DNA from: Sva-07 sp963715285
Lineage (GTDB): Bacteria > Actinomycetota > Acidimicrobiia > Acidimicrobiales > Ilumatobacteraceae
DNA: 64,000 nucleotides
Direction of reading: 5' to 3'
Assembly: GCA_963715285.1 (NCBI GenBank)
Contig: CAVQRU010000003.1
Location: 1-64,000, forward strand
The translations under genes and the position numbers were made by a program. Within the stretch, counting starts at the first letter, position 1. Each line of letters opens with the position of its first letter. This document shows, piece by piece, positions 17,352 through 26,040 of the stretch. The notes under the pieces were generated by a model. The model had not been told where the DNA came from. It was given only the letters and a program-made list of their open reading frames with translations, and searched no databases.

Positions 17352-17906
17352 GTGCCCGTTCTCGTCCTCCTGAACGGCCCGCCGGCGTCCGGCAAGTCCA
17401 CGTTGGCCGCTCGGCTCGTGGCGGCACGACCGTTGGCACTCGATCTCGACGTCGACATCGTTCGAGGGATGCTCGGCTCCTGGTTCGACGACCCGACGGC
17501 GGCGGGTCTGGCTGCCCGGGCGCTGGCACTCGACATGGCCCGAACCCACCTGCGCGCCGGGCACGACGTGGTCGTCCCGCAGTTCCTCGGTCGGGCCGAC
17601 TTCATCGACCAGCTCGACGGCGTGGCACACGAGGCCGGAGCACGATTCGTGGAGATCGCGCTCGTGATCGGTCGACAGGAGGCCATCGAGGCATTCCATC
17701 AACGCCGGGAGGCGTCCGAGGAACGAGTACACCTCGATGCGACGGCACTGGTCGACCGCTCATCCTCCGAGGACCCGCTCGGCGAGATGTACGACCGCTA
17801 CGCCGAGCTGGTCGAACGTCGATCGACAGCGCACAGGGTGCGCGTGGACCGCGGCGATGTCGACGGCACGGTCGAGCAGATCGAGCGTCTGCTCGCCGGG
17901 CACTAG
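17352..17906 (+). CDS. AAA-type small-molecule kinase (P-loop)
   Basis: A 184-residue protein starting VPVLVLLNGPPASGKSTLAA, with a Walker A motif GPPASGKST at about residues 8-16. The next acidic segment, LDLDVDIVRGMLGSW, fits the substrate-binding region of zeta-toxin/chloramphenicol-phosphotransferase-like kinases. The lid is around HQRREASEERVH. GTG 17352 is preferred over GTG 17343 because TACAGT (17339-17344) lies seven bases before it, as expected for a leaderless mRNA. The substrate is unknown. Confidence 0.8.
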   Translation: MPVLVLLNGPPASGKSTLAARLVAARPLALDLDVDIVRGMLGSWFDDPTAAGLAARALALDMARTHLRAGHDVVVPQFLGRADFIDQLDGVAHEAGARFVEIALVIGRQEAIEAFHQRREASEERVHLDATALVDRSSSEDPLGEMYDRYAELVERRSTAHRVRVDRGDVDGTVEQIERLLAGH

Positions 17907-17917
17907 CGTCGGAGGTC

Positions 17918-18919
17918 GTGCGAGCGTTCCTGACCCACAACCCCGAGGATCGCGACGCGTACTACGGGCGGGCGCTCCCGCTGCTCACCCAGATCGCCGA
18001 CGTCGTCCAGAATCCGTACGACCGCGACCTGTCGACGGCAGAGCTGATCGAGGCGGCACAGGGGTGCGACGTCATCGTTGCGCACCGATCGATGCCGGGC
18101 GAGGCGGCCGTCTTCGAGCAGGTACCGAGCCTCGTCGCCTTCCTCCGATGTGCCGTCGACACGTCGACGATCGACGTCGATGCGGCATCGACGAACGGCG
18201 TCCTGATCGCTCGTGCAGGCAAGACGTTCGTCGCCTCGACAGCGGAATTGGCGTTGGGCCTGCTGCTCGATGTGGCACGCAACATCACGGTCTCCGCAGC
18301 CGAGTACGCCGGGGGCCGCACGCCGCCGCAGCGTGCCGGGCGGCAGCTGCTCGGTCGAACGGCCGGCATCATCGGCTACGGATCGATCGGGTCCCATCTC
18401 GCCGCACTGCTGGTCGCCATCGGCATGGAGGTGCTCGTCCACGACCCGTTCGTGCCCGACCCGCAGGTCGAGGGCGTGAGATTCGTCGGATTCGACGAGT
18501 TGCTGCGCACCGCCGAGGTCGTGTTCCCTCTCGCTCCCGCGTCTCCCGAGACGGAGAACCTCATCGGAGCGCCCCAACTCGCGGCGATGCGACGCGGGAC
18601 CTTGCTGATCAACGTCAGTCGGGGCGAGTTGCTCGACGAGGCTGCGGTTGCCGACGCATTCCGGTCCGGGCACCTGGGTGGGCTCGGACTCGACGTCGGT
18701 CGCGCCGACGATCAACGCCCCTCCCCCGAGTTGGCCGCACTCCCCGGCGTCGTCGCGACCCCACACCTCGGTGGTCTCACCCCGGAGAACGCCGACGCCC
18801 AGGCAGCCAGCAGCGTCGAACAGGTTGCCGCGATGGTCGCCGGTGAGATCCCACCGCGATCGTTGAACGCCGAACATGCCACACGTCTACGTGCCCTGTG
18901 GGACCGCACCCCGCGGTGA
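17918..18919 (+). CDS. D-isomer specific 2-hydroxyacid dehydrogenase
   Basis: A 333-residue NAD-dependent dehydrogenase. The N-terminal substrate domain is followed by the dinucleotide loop GIIGYGSIGSHLAALL (about residues 149-164), the arginine region INVSRGELLDEAAV, and the catalytic histidine in TPHLGGLTPEN. TAGCGT at 17904-17909, which includes the stop codon of the kinase gene, lies eight bases before GTG 17918 and may be its -10. It probably acts with the next two genes on a sugar acid or lactone-derived product. Confidence 0.87.
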   Translation: MRAFLTHNPEDRDAYYGRALPLLTQIADVVQNPYDRDLSTAELIEAAQGCDVIVAHRSMPGEAAVFEQVPSLVAFLRCAVDTSTIDVDAASTNGVLIARAGKTFVASTAELALGLLLDVARNITVSAAEYAGGRTPPQRAGRQLLGRTAGIIGYGSIGSHLAALLVAIGMEVLVHDPFVPDPQVEGVRFVGFDELLRTAEVVFPLAPASPETENLIGAPQLAAMRRGTLLINVSRGELLDEAAVADAFRSGHLGGLGLDVGRADDQRPSPELAALPGVVATPHLGGLTPENADAQAASSVEQVAAMVAGEIPPRSLNAEHATRLRALWDRTPR

Positions 18920-19713
18920 TGCGGCTCGGCTGCGACACCCACATCCATTTCTACGACCGCCGGTACCCGGTGGCTCCCGAGTCGGTGATTCGTCCGCCCG
19001 ACGCAACACCCGACGACTACCGCCGCGAGCAGCCGACGCTGGGCACCGAGCGAATCGTCGTCGTCCAACCGACCACGTACGGCCTCGACAACCGCTGCCA
19101 GCTCGAAGCGATGGCGACGTTCGGTGACGCGGCACGCGGCGTGGTGGTCGTCGATCCGCACGTCCCGCGCGAGGATCTCGCTCGACTCACCGACCTCGGC
19201 GTGCGTGGCGCGCGGTTCCACATGCTTCCCGGAGGCGCAGTCCCGTGGGAGGCGCTCGAGGCGGTCGCCGGCAACGTGGCGCCGTTCGGGTGGCACATCC
19301 AACTCCAGCTGAACGGCCGTGAGCTGCCGCACCACCTCGATCGCCTGCTTCGCCTTCCGGTGGGCCTCGTGGTCGACCACGTCGGTCGATTCATGTCGCC
19401 GGTCGAGCCCGACGCTCCGGAGTTCGGCGCTCTCCTGACCCTGATGGACCATGGCGCGACCGTCAAGCTGTCTGCTCCCTACGAATCATCCGAGATGGGC
19501 GCCCCGGGCTTCGAGGACGTGACCGGTCTCGTCGATGCGCTCGTGGCGCGGGCCCCCGACCGTCTGGTGTGGGCGAGCAACTGGCCCCATCCGGGGCAGG
19601 CAGCCCCACCGACTGCGGCCGACCTGGTCGCACTGCGCGATCGTTGGTTACCGACCGTTGGGCTCCGCCGACAGGTGCTGGTCGACAACCCAGCCGCGCT
19701 CTACGACTTCTGA
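18919..19713 (+). CDS. Amidohydrolase_2 family lactonase-like hydrolase
   Basis: A 264-residue TIM-barrel metal-dependent hydrolase. The metal site HxH appears at the start as CDTHIHFYD, and further landmarks are VVVDPHVPRE, RGARFHMLPGG, VVDHVGRF and VWASNWPHPGQ. This pattern matches the 2-pyrone-4,6-dicarboxylate lactonase/galactarolactone hydrolase branch. The ATG shares a base with the dehydrogenase stop (TGATG), so the two are translationally coupled. The substrate is not identifiable. Confidence 0.85.
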   Translation: MRLGCDTHIHFYDRRYPVAPESVIRPPDATPDDYRREQPTLGTERIVVVQPTTYGLDNRCQLEAMATFGDAARGVVVVDPHVPREDLARLTDLGVRGARFHMLPGGAVPWEALEAVAGNVAPFGWHIQLQLNGRELPHHLDRLLRLPVGLVVDHVGRFMSPVEPDAPEFGALLTLMDHGATVKLSAPYESSEMGAPGFEDVTGLVDALVARAPDRLVWASNWPHPGQAAPPTAADLVALRDRWLPTVGLRRQVLVDNPAALYDF

Positions 19714-19730
19714 CCACGAAAGGGTCCAGC

Positions 19731-20525
19731 ATGACCGAAGCAAACACACCACCGTCCACCACCTACGCGTCGTACCCATCGCTGGTCGACAGGACCGTGC
19801 TGATCACCGGCGGCGCCGACGGCATCGGCGCAGCACTCGTCGAGCAGTTCACCGCCCAGGGTTCCAAGGTCGCGTTCGTCGACATCAACCCGGCGAAGGC
19901 GGCCGAGACCGTCGAGCGCTGCCGCCAGGACGGCCCTCGCCACGTCCCACGCTTCTACGAGGTGGACCTCGTGGACATCGAGGCCCTGCGCACGGCCATC
20001 ACCCGGATCCAGACGGACCTCGGCGGGATCACGGTGCTGGTGAACAATGCCGCGAGCGACGACCGCCACACGTGGCAGGACATGACGGTCGACTACTGGA
20101 ACAACCGGCTCGACACGAACCTCCGGCACTACTTCTTCGCGATCCAGGCCGTTGCCCCCGGCATGATCGCCGCCCGGAACGGCTCGATCATCAACATCGG
20201 ATCGAGCAGTTACATGATGCAGGAGGACTTCTTCCCGGGCTATGCGATCGCCAAATCGGCCGTCGAGGGCATCACCCGAACGATGGCCAGGACGTTCGGA
20301 CCCGACAACGTCCGGGTCAACACCGTCCTGCCGGGATGGGTCGCAACCGAGCGGCAGCTGACCAAGTGGTGGACACCGGAGGGCGAGGAGGGCACCCTGC
20401 ACGACCAGGCGCTCAAGCGTCGCATCACGCCCGGCGAGTTCGCCCAGATGGTGCTCTTCCTCGCTGCCGACGACGGAGCCGCCTGCACGGCCCAGCACTT
20501 CCTCGTCGACGGCGGTCGGTTCTGA
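19731..20525 (+). CDS. Short-chain dehydrogenase/reductase
   Basis: A classical SDR of 264 residues. The cofactor loop is TGGADGIGA (about residues 26-34), followed by the NNAA segment, the catalytic serine in INIGSSSYM and the YAIAKSAVEG active-site Tyr/Lys. An aspartate after the second strand (FVDINPAK) indicates NAD preference. It lies 17 bases after the amidohydrolase gene with a weak AAAGG before the ATG. Related SDR/lactonase/dehydrogenase sets oxidise sugars or aromatic-derived alcohols. Confidence 0.9.
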   Translation: MTEANTPPSTTYASYPSLVDRTVLITGGADGIGAALVEQFTAQGSKVAFVDINPAKAAETVERCRQDGPRHVPRFYEVDLVDIEALRTAITRIQTDLGGITVLVNNAASDDRHTWQDMTVDYWNNRLDTNLRHYFFAIQAVAPGMIAARNGSIINIGSSSYMMQEDFFPGYAIAKSAVEGITRTMARTFGPDNVRVNTVLPGWVATERQLTKWWTPEGEEGTLHDQALKRRITPGEFAQMVLFLAADDGAACTAQHFLVDGGRF

Positions 20526-20616
20526 CGGCCCGCCGGCCGCTGGATCGGTTGGCCACGCATCGGGACGATCGCGAGGCCCGATCAACTGTGTGAGACCCCT
20601 TCGTCAGGATTGGGGC

Positions 20617-21489
20617 ATGAGTCCGGTCGGCGCCGACGAGATCGCTGGAGGCGGTGACGACGTTGCGGGTGTCGGTCGTCTCGAGACGCTTCGATTGCAT
20701 CTGGTCGAGTCGATCGATGCGGACTCACCCGCCGACCAGGCACATGGCGTCGCGTCTCGGGTGTCGACCGCCCTGGCCGCCCTGTCGGAGGTGGACCCGT
20801 CGCAGCTCGACGCCGCCCGAGCGGCGGGTTCGCACCTGGCAAGCCCTCGCCGACCCCGACGGCGACCGTGACCGCCACGAACACCTCCACACCAACCGCA
20901 ACGTCACCCTGCGACCCCGCCCCGAGGGCGGCTGGACCCTGACCGGCAACCTCGCCGAGCCGGCCGGGGCCGAGTTCAACGAGATCTTCTCCTGGTTCCT
21001 CGAAGCCGAATGGCACACCGACTGGACCGACGCCCACCACCGACTCGGCGAGACCGCGACCACCGACGATCTCACCCGAACCCAGCCGCAACGAACCGCC
21101 GACGCCCTCCTCGCCATGGCCCGCGCCGCCGCCTCCACCCCGACGACGCCATCACCACCGCCCTCATCGGCCACATCCGACGCGTCGTCTACGACACCAC
21201 CGGCACCATCATCGACCTCGGCCGCCGCCAACGCCTCTTCCGCGATGCATCACGCGACGCCGTCATGTTGCTGTCGACCACCTGCGTCTGGATCGGCTGC
21301 GACCGTCCCACCGCCTGGTGCGACGCCGATCATTCCCTCGCCTGGAAAGCCCACGGCGCCACCGTCCCACGAAACGGCCAACCCCTCTGCCACCGCCACA
21401 ACCAACTCAAAGAACACGGATTCCACGTCCACCGCGACAACAACGGCACCTGGCACGTCACCGACCCCCACGGCAACGAGATCAGCTGA
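20617..21489 (+). pseudogene. DUF222/HNH endonuclease, frameshifted with deletions
   Basis: Pieces of one DUF222-HNH protein lie in order but in different frames. An N-terminal piece runs from ATG 20617 to about 20830, the next piece (RTWQALADPDGDRDRHEHLH to MARAAAS) uses another frame to about 21140, and the HNH part (PDDAITTALIGHIRR to CHRHNQLKEHGF) returns to the first frame and ends at 21489. Compared with intact members, the N-terminal domain is short and the segment between the two later pieces is missing, so deletions as well as frameshifts are likely. The HNH residues themselves (WCDADHSLAW, CHRHN) survive. Confidence 0.8.
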
Positions 21490-21566
21490 CCACCGACTCG
21501 GGGCACGACGGGTCTGATCTCGAGAAGTCAACCGTCGGCGTCGCACGACCGCTACCGTCCGTCGGG

Positions 21567-22502
21567 ATGTCCACAACCGAACACCGAGTCAACCGCGGGC
21601 CATCCGATCGTCAGCGCGTCGGCGCGCTGATCGTCGGTGCGGTCGTCGTGGTCGTCTCGATGATCTTGCTGTCACTGAACACCGATGGGCCGCTCACGCC
21701 GCTGAAGGCGATCATCCTCGGTGCCGTCGAGGGGTTCACCGAGTACCTCCCGGTGTCGTCGACCGGGCACCTGCTGGTCACGCAACGGCTGCTCGACCTG
21801 GGCGAAGGCGATGCGAAAGCCGCCGCCGACACCTATGTGATCGCGATCCAGATCGGTGCGATCCTCGCCGTGGTCGTCCTCTACTGGCGGCGCCTCGGGC
21901 AGCTCACGAGCGGCATGATCGGGCGCGACGCCGACGGTCGTCGCCTGCTGAGCCGTCTGGTGATCGCGTTCGTGCCGGCGGCGTTCGTCGGCCTGTTGCT
22001 CGGCGACACGATCAAGGAGCAGCTGTTCGGCGCCTGGCCGGTGATCGCCGCCTGGATGGTCGGTGGCCTCTTCCTCATCTGGTGGAACCCCCGTCCCGGC
22101 ACCACCGAGCTCACGGCGTTCACGGCCCGCAATGCCGCGATCATCGGACTCGCTCAGATCCTGGCACTGTGGCCGGGGATGAGTCGCAGCCTCGTGACCA
22201 TCGCCGCGGCACTGGCGATCGGAGCGAGCATGGCGGCCGCCGTCGAATTCAGCTTCCTCCTCGGACTCGCAACGCTCTCTGCGGCGACCTTCTACGACCT
22301 GGCGAAGGACGGACAGACCATCCTCGACGAGTACGGGTGGCGAACCCCGCTCCTCGGTGGCATCGTCGCGTTCATCACCGCGGCGATCGCGGTGCGCTGG
22401 CTCGTCGCCTTCCTGAGAACCAGACCGCTGTCGATTTTCGGTTGGTACCGCATCGGAATCGCGTTGGCGACAGCGGCGATGGTCGGTTTCAACGTGATCT
22501 GA
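21567..22502 (+). CDS. uppP: Undecaprenyl-diphosphatase (UppP/BacA)
   Basis: Membrane enzyme that recycles undecaprenyl diphosphate, the lipid carrier of cell-wall synthesis. Both active-site motifs are present: EGFTEYLPVSSTGHLLV (about residues 52-68) and ALWPGMSRS (about 204-212). There are about eight hydrophobic segments in 311 residues. The N-terminal tail before the first membrane helix is somewhat longer than usual. TACCGT at 21553-21558, eight bases before the ATG, is a likely -10 for a leaderless transcript. Confidence 0.95.
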   Translation: MSTTEHRVNRGPSDRQRVGALIVGAVVVVVSMILLSLNTDGPLTPLKAIILGAVEGFTEYLPVSSTGHLLVTQRLLDLGEGDAKAAADTYVIAIQIGAILAVVVLYWRRLGQLTSGMIGRDADGRRLLSRLVIAFVPAAFVGLLLGDTIKEQLFGAWPVIAAWMVGGLFLIWWNPRPGTTELTAFTARNAAIIGLAQILALWPGMSRSLVTIAAALAIGASMAAAVEFSFLLGLATLSAATFYDLAKDGQTILDEYGWRTPLLGGIVAFITAAIAVRWLVAFLRTRPLSIFGWYRIGIALATAAMVGFNVI

Positions 22503-22503
22503 C

Positions 22504-23055
22504 ATGGTGCCGCTCGAGATCGCGATCCGACCCGAGACCCCCGACGACCATGCTGCGATCGACCGTGTGGTCGAACGAGCCTTCGGATCGCCCGCCGAGG
22601 CACGCCTGGTGCGGGCGATCCGTGCCTCGAACGAGTACCTCGCCGACCTGGCCCTGGTGGCGACCGTCGACGACTCGGTGATCGGTCACGTGATGATCAG
22701 CGGTTGCCGACTGATCGACAGCGACACGAACGGCGGGACCGAACACGCAATCGTGATGCTGTCACCCCTTGCCGTCGACCCCGGCCTCCACGGTCGTGGC
22801 GTGGGGGGAGAACTGGTCCGGGCGGTCACGAATCTCGCCGACCGGCGTGGAGAGCCGTTCGTCGTCCTCGAAGGCGACCCCGGCTACTACTCGAGGTTCG
22901 GCTTCGAGCCCGCTGCCGACCACGACATCACGCTGCCGCTTCCGGACTGGGCACCGCCCGAGGCGGCCCAGGTGCTGCGGTTGACCAACGACGACCCCGG
23001 GTTGCGGGGCCGTGTGGCCTACCCGGCGTCGTTCGACGTGCTGGGCGACGACTGA
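22504..23055 (+). CDS. GNAT N-acetyltransferase, YhbS-like
   Basis: A 183-residue acetyltransferase opening IRPETPDDHAAIDRVVERAFG. The acetyl-CoA site lies in LSPLAVDPGLHGRGVGGELV (about residues 87-106), and the later FVVLEGDPGYYSRFGFEPA segment is typical of the YhbS/COG3153 group. Substrate unknown. The ATG is one base past the uppP stop, so the two form an operon. Its 3' end overlaps the convergent trmH-type gene by 37 bases. Confidence 0.88.
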   Translation: MVPLEIAIRPETPDDHAAIDRVVERAFGSPAEARLVRAIRASNEYLADLALVATVDDSVIGHVMISGCRLIDSDTNGGTEHAIVMLSPLAVDPGLHGRGVGGELVRAVTNLADRRGEPFVVLEGDPGYYSRFGFEPAADHDITLPLPDWAPPEAAQVLRLTNDDPGLRGRVAYPASFDVLGDD

Positions 23056-23825
23056 CCCGAGCGCTGGCGCGCCGCTTCGAACACCAGCACGGTGGTCGCC
23101 ATCGCCACGTTGAGCGACTCGGCGCGCCCCTGGTGCGGAATCGTCACCCAGGAGCCGATCGGTCCGGTGTCGTCGTTCCACTCGTCCGGGAGCCCCGCTG
23201 CCTCGTTGCCCATCACGATGCCGATCCGGCCGGTGAGGTCGGCATCGGTGTGTGACCTCACGGTTCGACCTGGATGGCGGTGGCTCGTCGTGCCGAGCAG
23301 GCGGATCCCGGCACCCGCCACCTCGGAGATCTCTGCAGTGATCACCGGGACGTGGAACACGGCGCCGGCCGACGATCGCACGACCTTCGGGTTGTACGGG
23401 TCCACACTGCCGGGCGTGGCAACCACCAGGTCCGCCCCGGCGGCCTCGGCGGAACGCAGGATCGTGCCGAGGTTGCCCGGATCGGTGACTCGATCGATCA
23501 CGACGACGAACTCGGCTGCGGCCAGCAGCCCTGGATCGGCGTCCGGCAGTGCGACCACGGCCAGTGGAGCCTGCGGCGTGTCGGTCGAGCCCACCCGTTC
23601 GAGCACCCCATCGGCAAGCTCGAACACGGGGCCGGCGCCCTCGACCGCTGCATCGGAGCCGGCGGGCACGAACTGCGCCTCGCACACCCAGCCCGCGGCG
23701 ACCGCCTCGGCGACCAGCACGGGGCCTTCGACCACGAACCGACCGGCGTCATGACGCGAACTGCGGCGCCCCAGGAGGCGCCGCAGTTCTTGAATCCTGC
23801 TGTTGTTGAACGCCAGCGCACTCAT
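23019..23825 (-). CDS. TrmH/SpoU family RNA methyltransferase
   Basis: A SPOUT methyltransferase of 268 residues, probably a 2'-O-ribose RNA methylase. An N-terminal L30e-like substrate domain (about 1-95) precedes the three SpoU motifs: DPGNLGTILRSA, GIVMGNEAAGLP and IPHQGRAESLNVAMATTVL. The knot is intact. The position after infC-rpmI-rplT is conserved in actinobacteria, where the gene is often called tsnR, but it cannot be assigned to a particular rRNA site from sequence alone. Confidence 0.92.
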   Translation of the reverse strand: MSALAFNNSRIQELRRLLGRRSSRHDAGRFVVEGPVLVAEAVAAGWVCEAQFVPAGSDAAVEGAGPVFELADGVLERVGSTDTPQAPLAVVALPDADPGLLAAAEFVVVIDRVTDPGNLGTILRSAEAAGADLVVATPGSVDPYNPKVVRSSAGAVFHVPVITAEISEVAGAGIRLLGTTSHRHPGRTVRSHTDADLTGRIGIVMGNEAAGLPDEWNDDTGPIGSWVTIPHQGRAESLNVAMATTVLVFEAARQRSGQSSPSTSNDAG

Positions 23826-23844
23826 CGTGCACGTGCGTGGCCGT

Positions 23845-24201
23845 TCAGGCCAGCGCGCCCTTGGCCGTCTCGACGAGCTTGCCGAAGGCGGCGGGGTCGG
23901 TGATCGCCAGATCCGAGAGGATCTTGCGGTCGACCTCGATGCCGGCAGCGTTCAGACCGGCGATGAACCGGCTGTAGCTCATGTCGTGCTGGCGCGTTCC
24001 GGCGTTGATGCGCTGGATCCACAGTCGACGCATCTCTCCCTTGCGGGCGCGACGGTCGCGGAAGGCGTAGTTGCCCGACCGCATGACCTGCTCGTTGGCG
24101 GCCCGGAACGAACGGCTCTTGTTGCCGTAGTAGCCCTTGGCCTGCTTCAGTACCTTCTTGTGGCGCTTCTTCGACGCCACCCCACGCTTCACACGTGCCA
24201 T
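23845..24201 (-). CDS. rplT: 50S ribosomal protein L20
   Basis: Primary 23S rRNA-binding protein, 118 residues. It begins MARVKRGVASKKRHKKVLKQAKGYYG and contains the conserved LWIQRINAGTR and DRKILSDLAI segments. It lies 61 bases after rpmI and 19 bases before the methyltransferase gene. Confidence 0.99.
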   Translation of the reverse strand: MARVKRGVASKKRHKKVLKQAKGYYGNKSRSFRAANEQVMRSGNYAFRDRRARKGEMRRLWIQRINAGTRQHDMSYSRFIAGLNAAGIEVDRKILSDLAITDPAAFGKLVETAKGALA

Positions 24202-24262
24202 TTCGTTTCCTCCTCGGAACGTTCAGTCGGGGCGGGACCCCGTCATGAATCTCTCGGTTGTC

Positions 24263-24460
24263 TCAGCGCTCGGCGAGGAGGCGCTTGATCTTCTTCTCGT
24301 CGCTCGAATGCACGTCGGCATCACGGTCGAGGCGGTGCTTGCGCGACGACGTCTTGTACTCGAACTTGTGCTGGTTGTTCTGCTGCTCGTGACGCAGACG
24401 ACCGGTACCGGTCTTCTTGAATCGCTTAGCTGCCGTCTTCGACGTTTTCATCTTCGGCAT
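24263..24460 (-). CDS. rpmI: 50S ribosomal protein L35
   Basis: A 65-residue basic protein, MPKMKTSKTAAKRFKKTGTG, with normal family length. Its ATG lies 35 bases inside the end of infC in another frame, and GAAGGAG of the ribosome binding site is within the infC coding region, so translation of the two is probably coupled. Confidence 0.99.
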   Translation of the reverse strand: MPKMKTSKTAAKRFKKTGTGRLRHEQQNNQHKFEYKTSSRKHRLDRDADVHSSDEKKIKRLLAER

Positions 24461-25112
24461 CGGATACTCCTTCTTCTGGTTCGCTGGCGACGATCGCTTC
24501 CGGCGCCTTCTCGGCTTCGGCCTGTTCGGCCTGGGCCTTGCGCTCGGCTTCGAGAGCCGCCTTCTTCATCGCTTCTTGGGCCTGCTTGTCCGGCGACAAC
24601 GTCATCGACATGCTGCGGCCCTCGAGCCGCGCCTGCGTGTCGACCTTCGCTGCCGGACCCACCGCTTCGAGCACGTCGTCGAGGATCTTCGACCCGAGCT
24701 CTGGGTGTGCCATCTCACGTCCGCGGAACTGCAAGGTGATCTTGACCTTGTGACCCTCGTCGATGAAGCGGATCACATTGCGTGTCTTGGTGTCGAAGTC
24801 ACCCTTACCGATCTTGGGCCGGTACTTGACTTCCTTCACCGACACGTTGGTCGACTTCTTGCGGGCTTCCTTGGCCTTCTGGCCCTCCTCGTACTTGAAC
24901 TTGCCGTAATCCATGATCCGGCAGACGGGAGGATTGGCGTTCGGGGCCACTTCGACCAAGTCGAGTTCGAGACCTCGGGCCATTCTCAGCGCTTCGGGAA
25001 CGGGCTTGATACCGAGTTGGTCCCCGGTCGGTCCGATGAGTCGGACTTCACGGGATCGGATGCGGTCGTTCACGCGGTGCTGGTCGCCACGTTGTTCTGG
25101 TCGCGGTGCTAT
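24426..25112 (-). CDS. infC: Translation initiation factor IF-3, probable ATA start
   Basis: IF-3 binds the 30S subunit and checks start-codon pairing. Landmarks are RVNDRIRSREVRLIG, PPVCRIMDYGKFKYE and TLQFRGREMAH. There is a family-atypical acidic tail of about 40 residues (EAEKAPEAIVASEPEEG). GTG 25073 would start exactly where other IF-3 proteins already have 10-15 residues. The frame continues to ATA at 25110-25112, nine bases after AGGAG (25126-25122), giving 228 residues. Rare start codons (AUU/AUC/AUA) are a known self-regulation device of infC, so ATA is preferred. Confidence 0.93.
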   Translation of the reverse strand: MAPRPEQRGDQHRVNDRIRSREVRLIGPTGDQLGIKPVPEALRMARGLELDLVEVAPNANPPVCRIMDYGKFKYEEGQKAKEARKKSTNVSVKEVKYRPKIGKGDFDTKTRNVIRFIDEGHKVKITLQFRGREMAHPELGSKILDDVLEAVGPAAKVDTQARLEGRSMSMTLSPDKQAQEAMKKAALEAERKAQAEQAEAEKAPEAIVASEPEEGVSDAEDENVEDGS

Positions 25113-25349
25113 GGCTGATCACTCCTGTGCAATGGGCCTCCCCAGTGTCTGAATATGTTGGTGCTCGACGCGAACCGCACGCGGAGCGACCCGACACTGA
25201 CCACGCTGCTCGTTCCCGTGACGGGGATCGACATGGTCGGGGCTGGTCTCAGCCTTGTGACCTGGACGCACCGGTCGCATCACTGCGGATGGTGGCCAGG
25301 TGGGGGTCTCCCCCACTTCGCCTCAATTGTGGTCGGTAGGGTAGCGCAC
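25113..25349 (-). promoter_or_regulatory. infC leader region with GC hairpin
   Basis: This 237-base gap separates divergent infC and DUF1844 genes. It contains a strong hairpin, arms AGGTGGGGG and CCCCCACTT (25298-25306 and 25310-25318) with a 3-base loop, about 190 bases before the infC start. Nothing else in it looks coding on either strand. The hairpin may be an attenuator or protein-binding site for the infC-rpmI-rplT transcript; no U-run follows it. Confidence 0.4.
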
Positions 25350-25748
25350 GTGAGTGACGAAACCTCTGACGAAACGTCTGACCCGATGGTCGGCGACCAC
25401 GCCGCCGATGTCGACGACACCGAGTTCGAGCTCGACGACGAGCAGCTCGACATGATCGCCCAAGCCGAACGCGAGATGAGCGAGGCCCGCTCCCGGCTGG
25501 CGGAGGTGCCCGCAGAGGTCGTGGTCACCAACCACGTCATGGGGCTCTACGAGCTGGCAGCGATCCATCTGTCGGCGTCGCCGCCCGACCTGCGTCAGGC
25601 CGTCCTGGCCATCGATGCGGTCGCCTGCCTGGTCGACGGGCTCGGTGACCGGCTCGGGGACGACGCCCGCACGATGCAGGATGCGCTCGCGAACATCCGG
25701 CTGGCGTTCGTCCAGATCAAGGGCCAGGTCGACGCGCCGTCCGACTGA
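25350..25748 (+). CDS. DUF1844 family protein
   Basis: A 132-residue acidic protein. The core AEVPAEVVVTNHVMGLYELAAIHL, then AVLAIDAVACLVDGLGDRL and ALANIRLAFVQI, follows the DUF1844 pattern. DUF1844 genes are found next to infC in many actinobacteria, as here, but no function is known. GTG 25350 is chosen because TAGGGT (25337-25342) is seven bases upstream, pointing to a leaderless mRNA. The 3' end overlaps the convergent alkyltransferase-like gene by 32 bases. Confidence 0.8.
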   Translation: MSDETSDETSDPMVGDHAADVDDTEFELDDEQLDMIAQAEREMSEARSRLAEVPAEVVVTNHVMGLYELAAIHLSASPPDLRQAVLAIDAVACLVDGLGDRLGDDARTMQDALANIRLAFVQIKGQVDAPSD

Positions 25749-26040
25749 ACCGTCCCCACGGGGCGTCGAGAACCCGTCCGTCGCGGACCTCGACGTCCTC
25801 CTCCCGCAGCAGTTGCGCCTGCAGCACGGGATCGCCGGCGACGAGGTGCCCGGACGCGTTGACGACGCGCCACCAGGGCACGTCCACCTCGGTGGTGGCC
25901 AGGATCCTGCCGACCAGGCGCGCCTGCCTGGGGTGGCCGGCGACCTCCGCGACGTCGCCGTACGTGGTCACCTCGCCCTCGCGCAACGCCATGAGCACGT
26001 CGACGATCTGCCGCTCCCGCTCCACCGAGGGCACGATCAT
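25717..26040 (-). CDS. Alkyltransferase-like protein (ATL, MGMT fold)
   Basis: A 107-residue protein of the O6-alkylguanine-DNA alkyltransferase C-terminal fold: EVTTYGDVAEVAGHPRQARLVGRIL, then the active-site region VPWWRVVNASGHL. The cysteine of active enzymes (PCHRV) is replaced by tryptophan, the hallmark of ATL proteins, which bind alkylated guanine and recruit nucleotide excision repair. ATG 26040 overlaps the stop of the preceding small gene as ATGA. Confidence 0.9.
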   Translation of the reverse strand: MIVPSVERERQIVDVLMALREGEVTTYGDVAEVAGHPRQARLVGRILATTEVDVPWWRVVNASGHLVAGDPVLQAQLLREEDVEVRDGRVLDAPWGRFSRTARRPGP

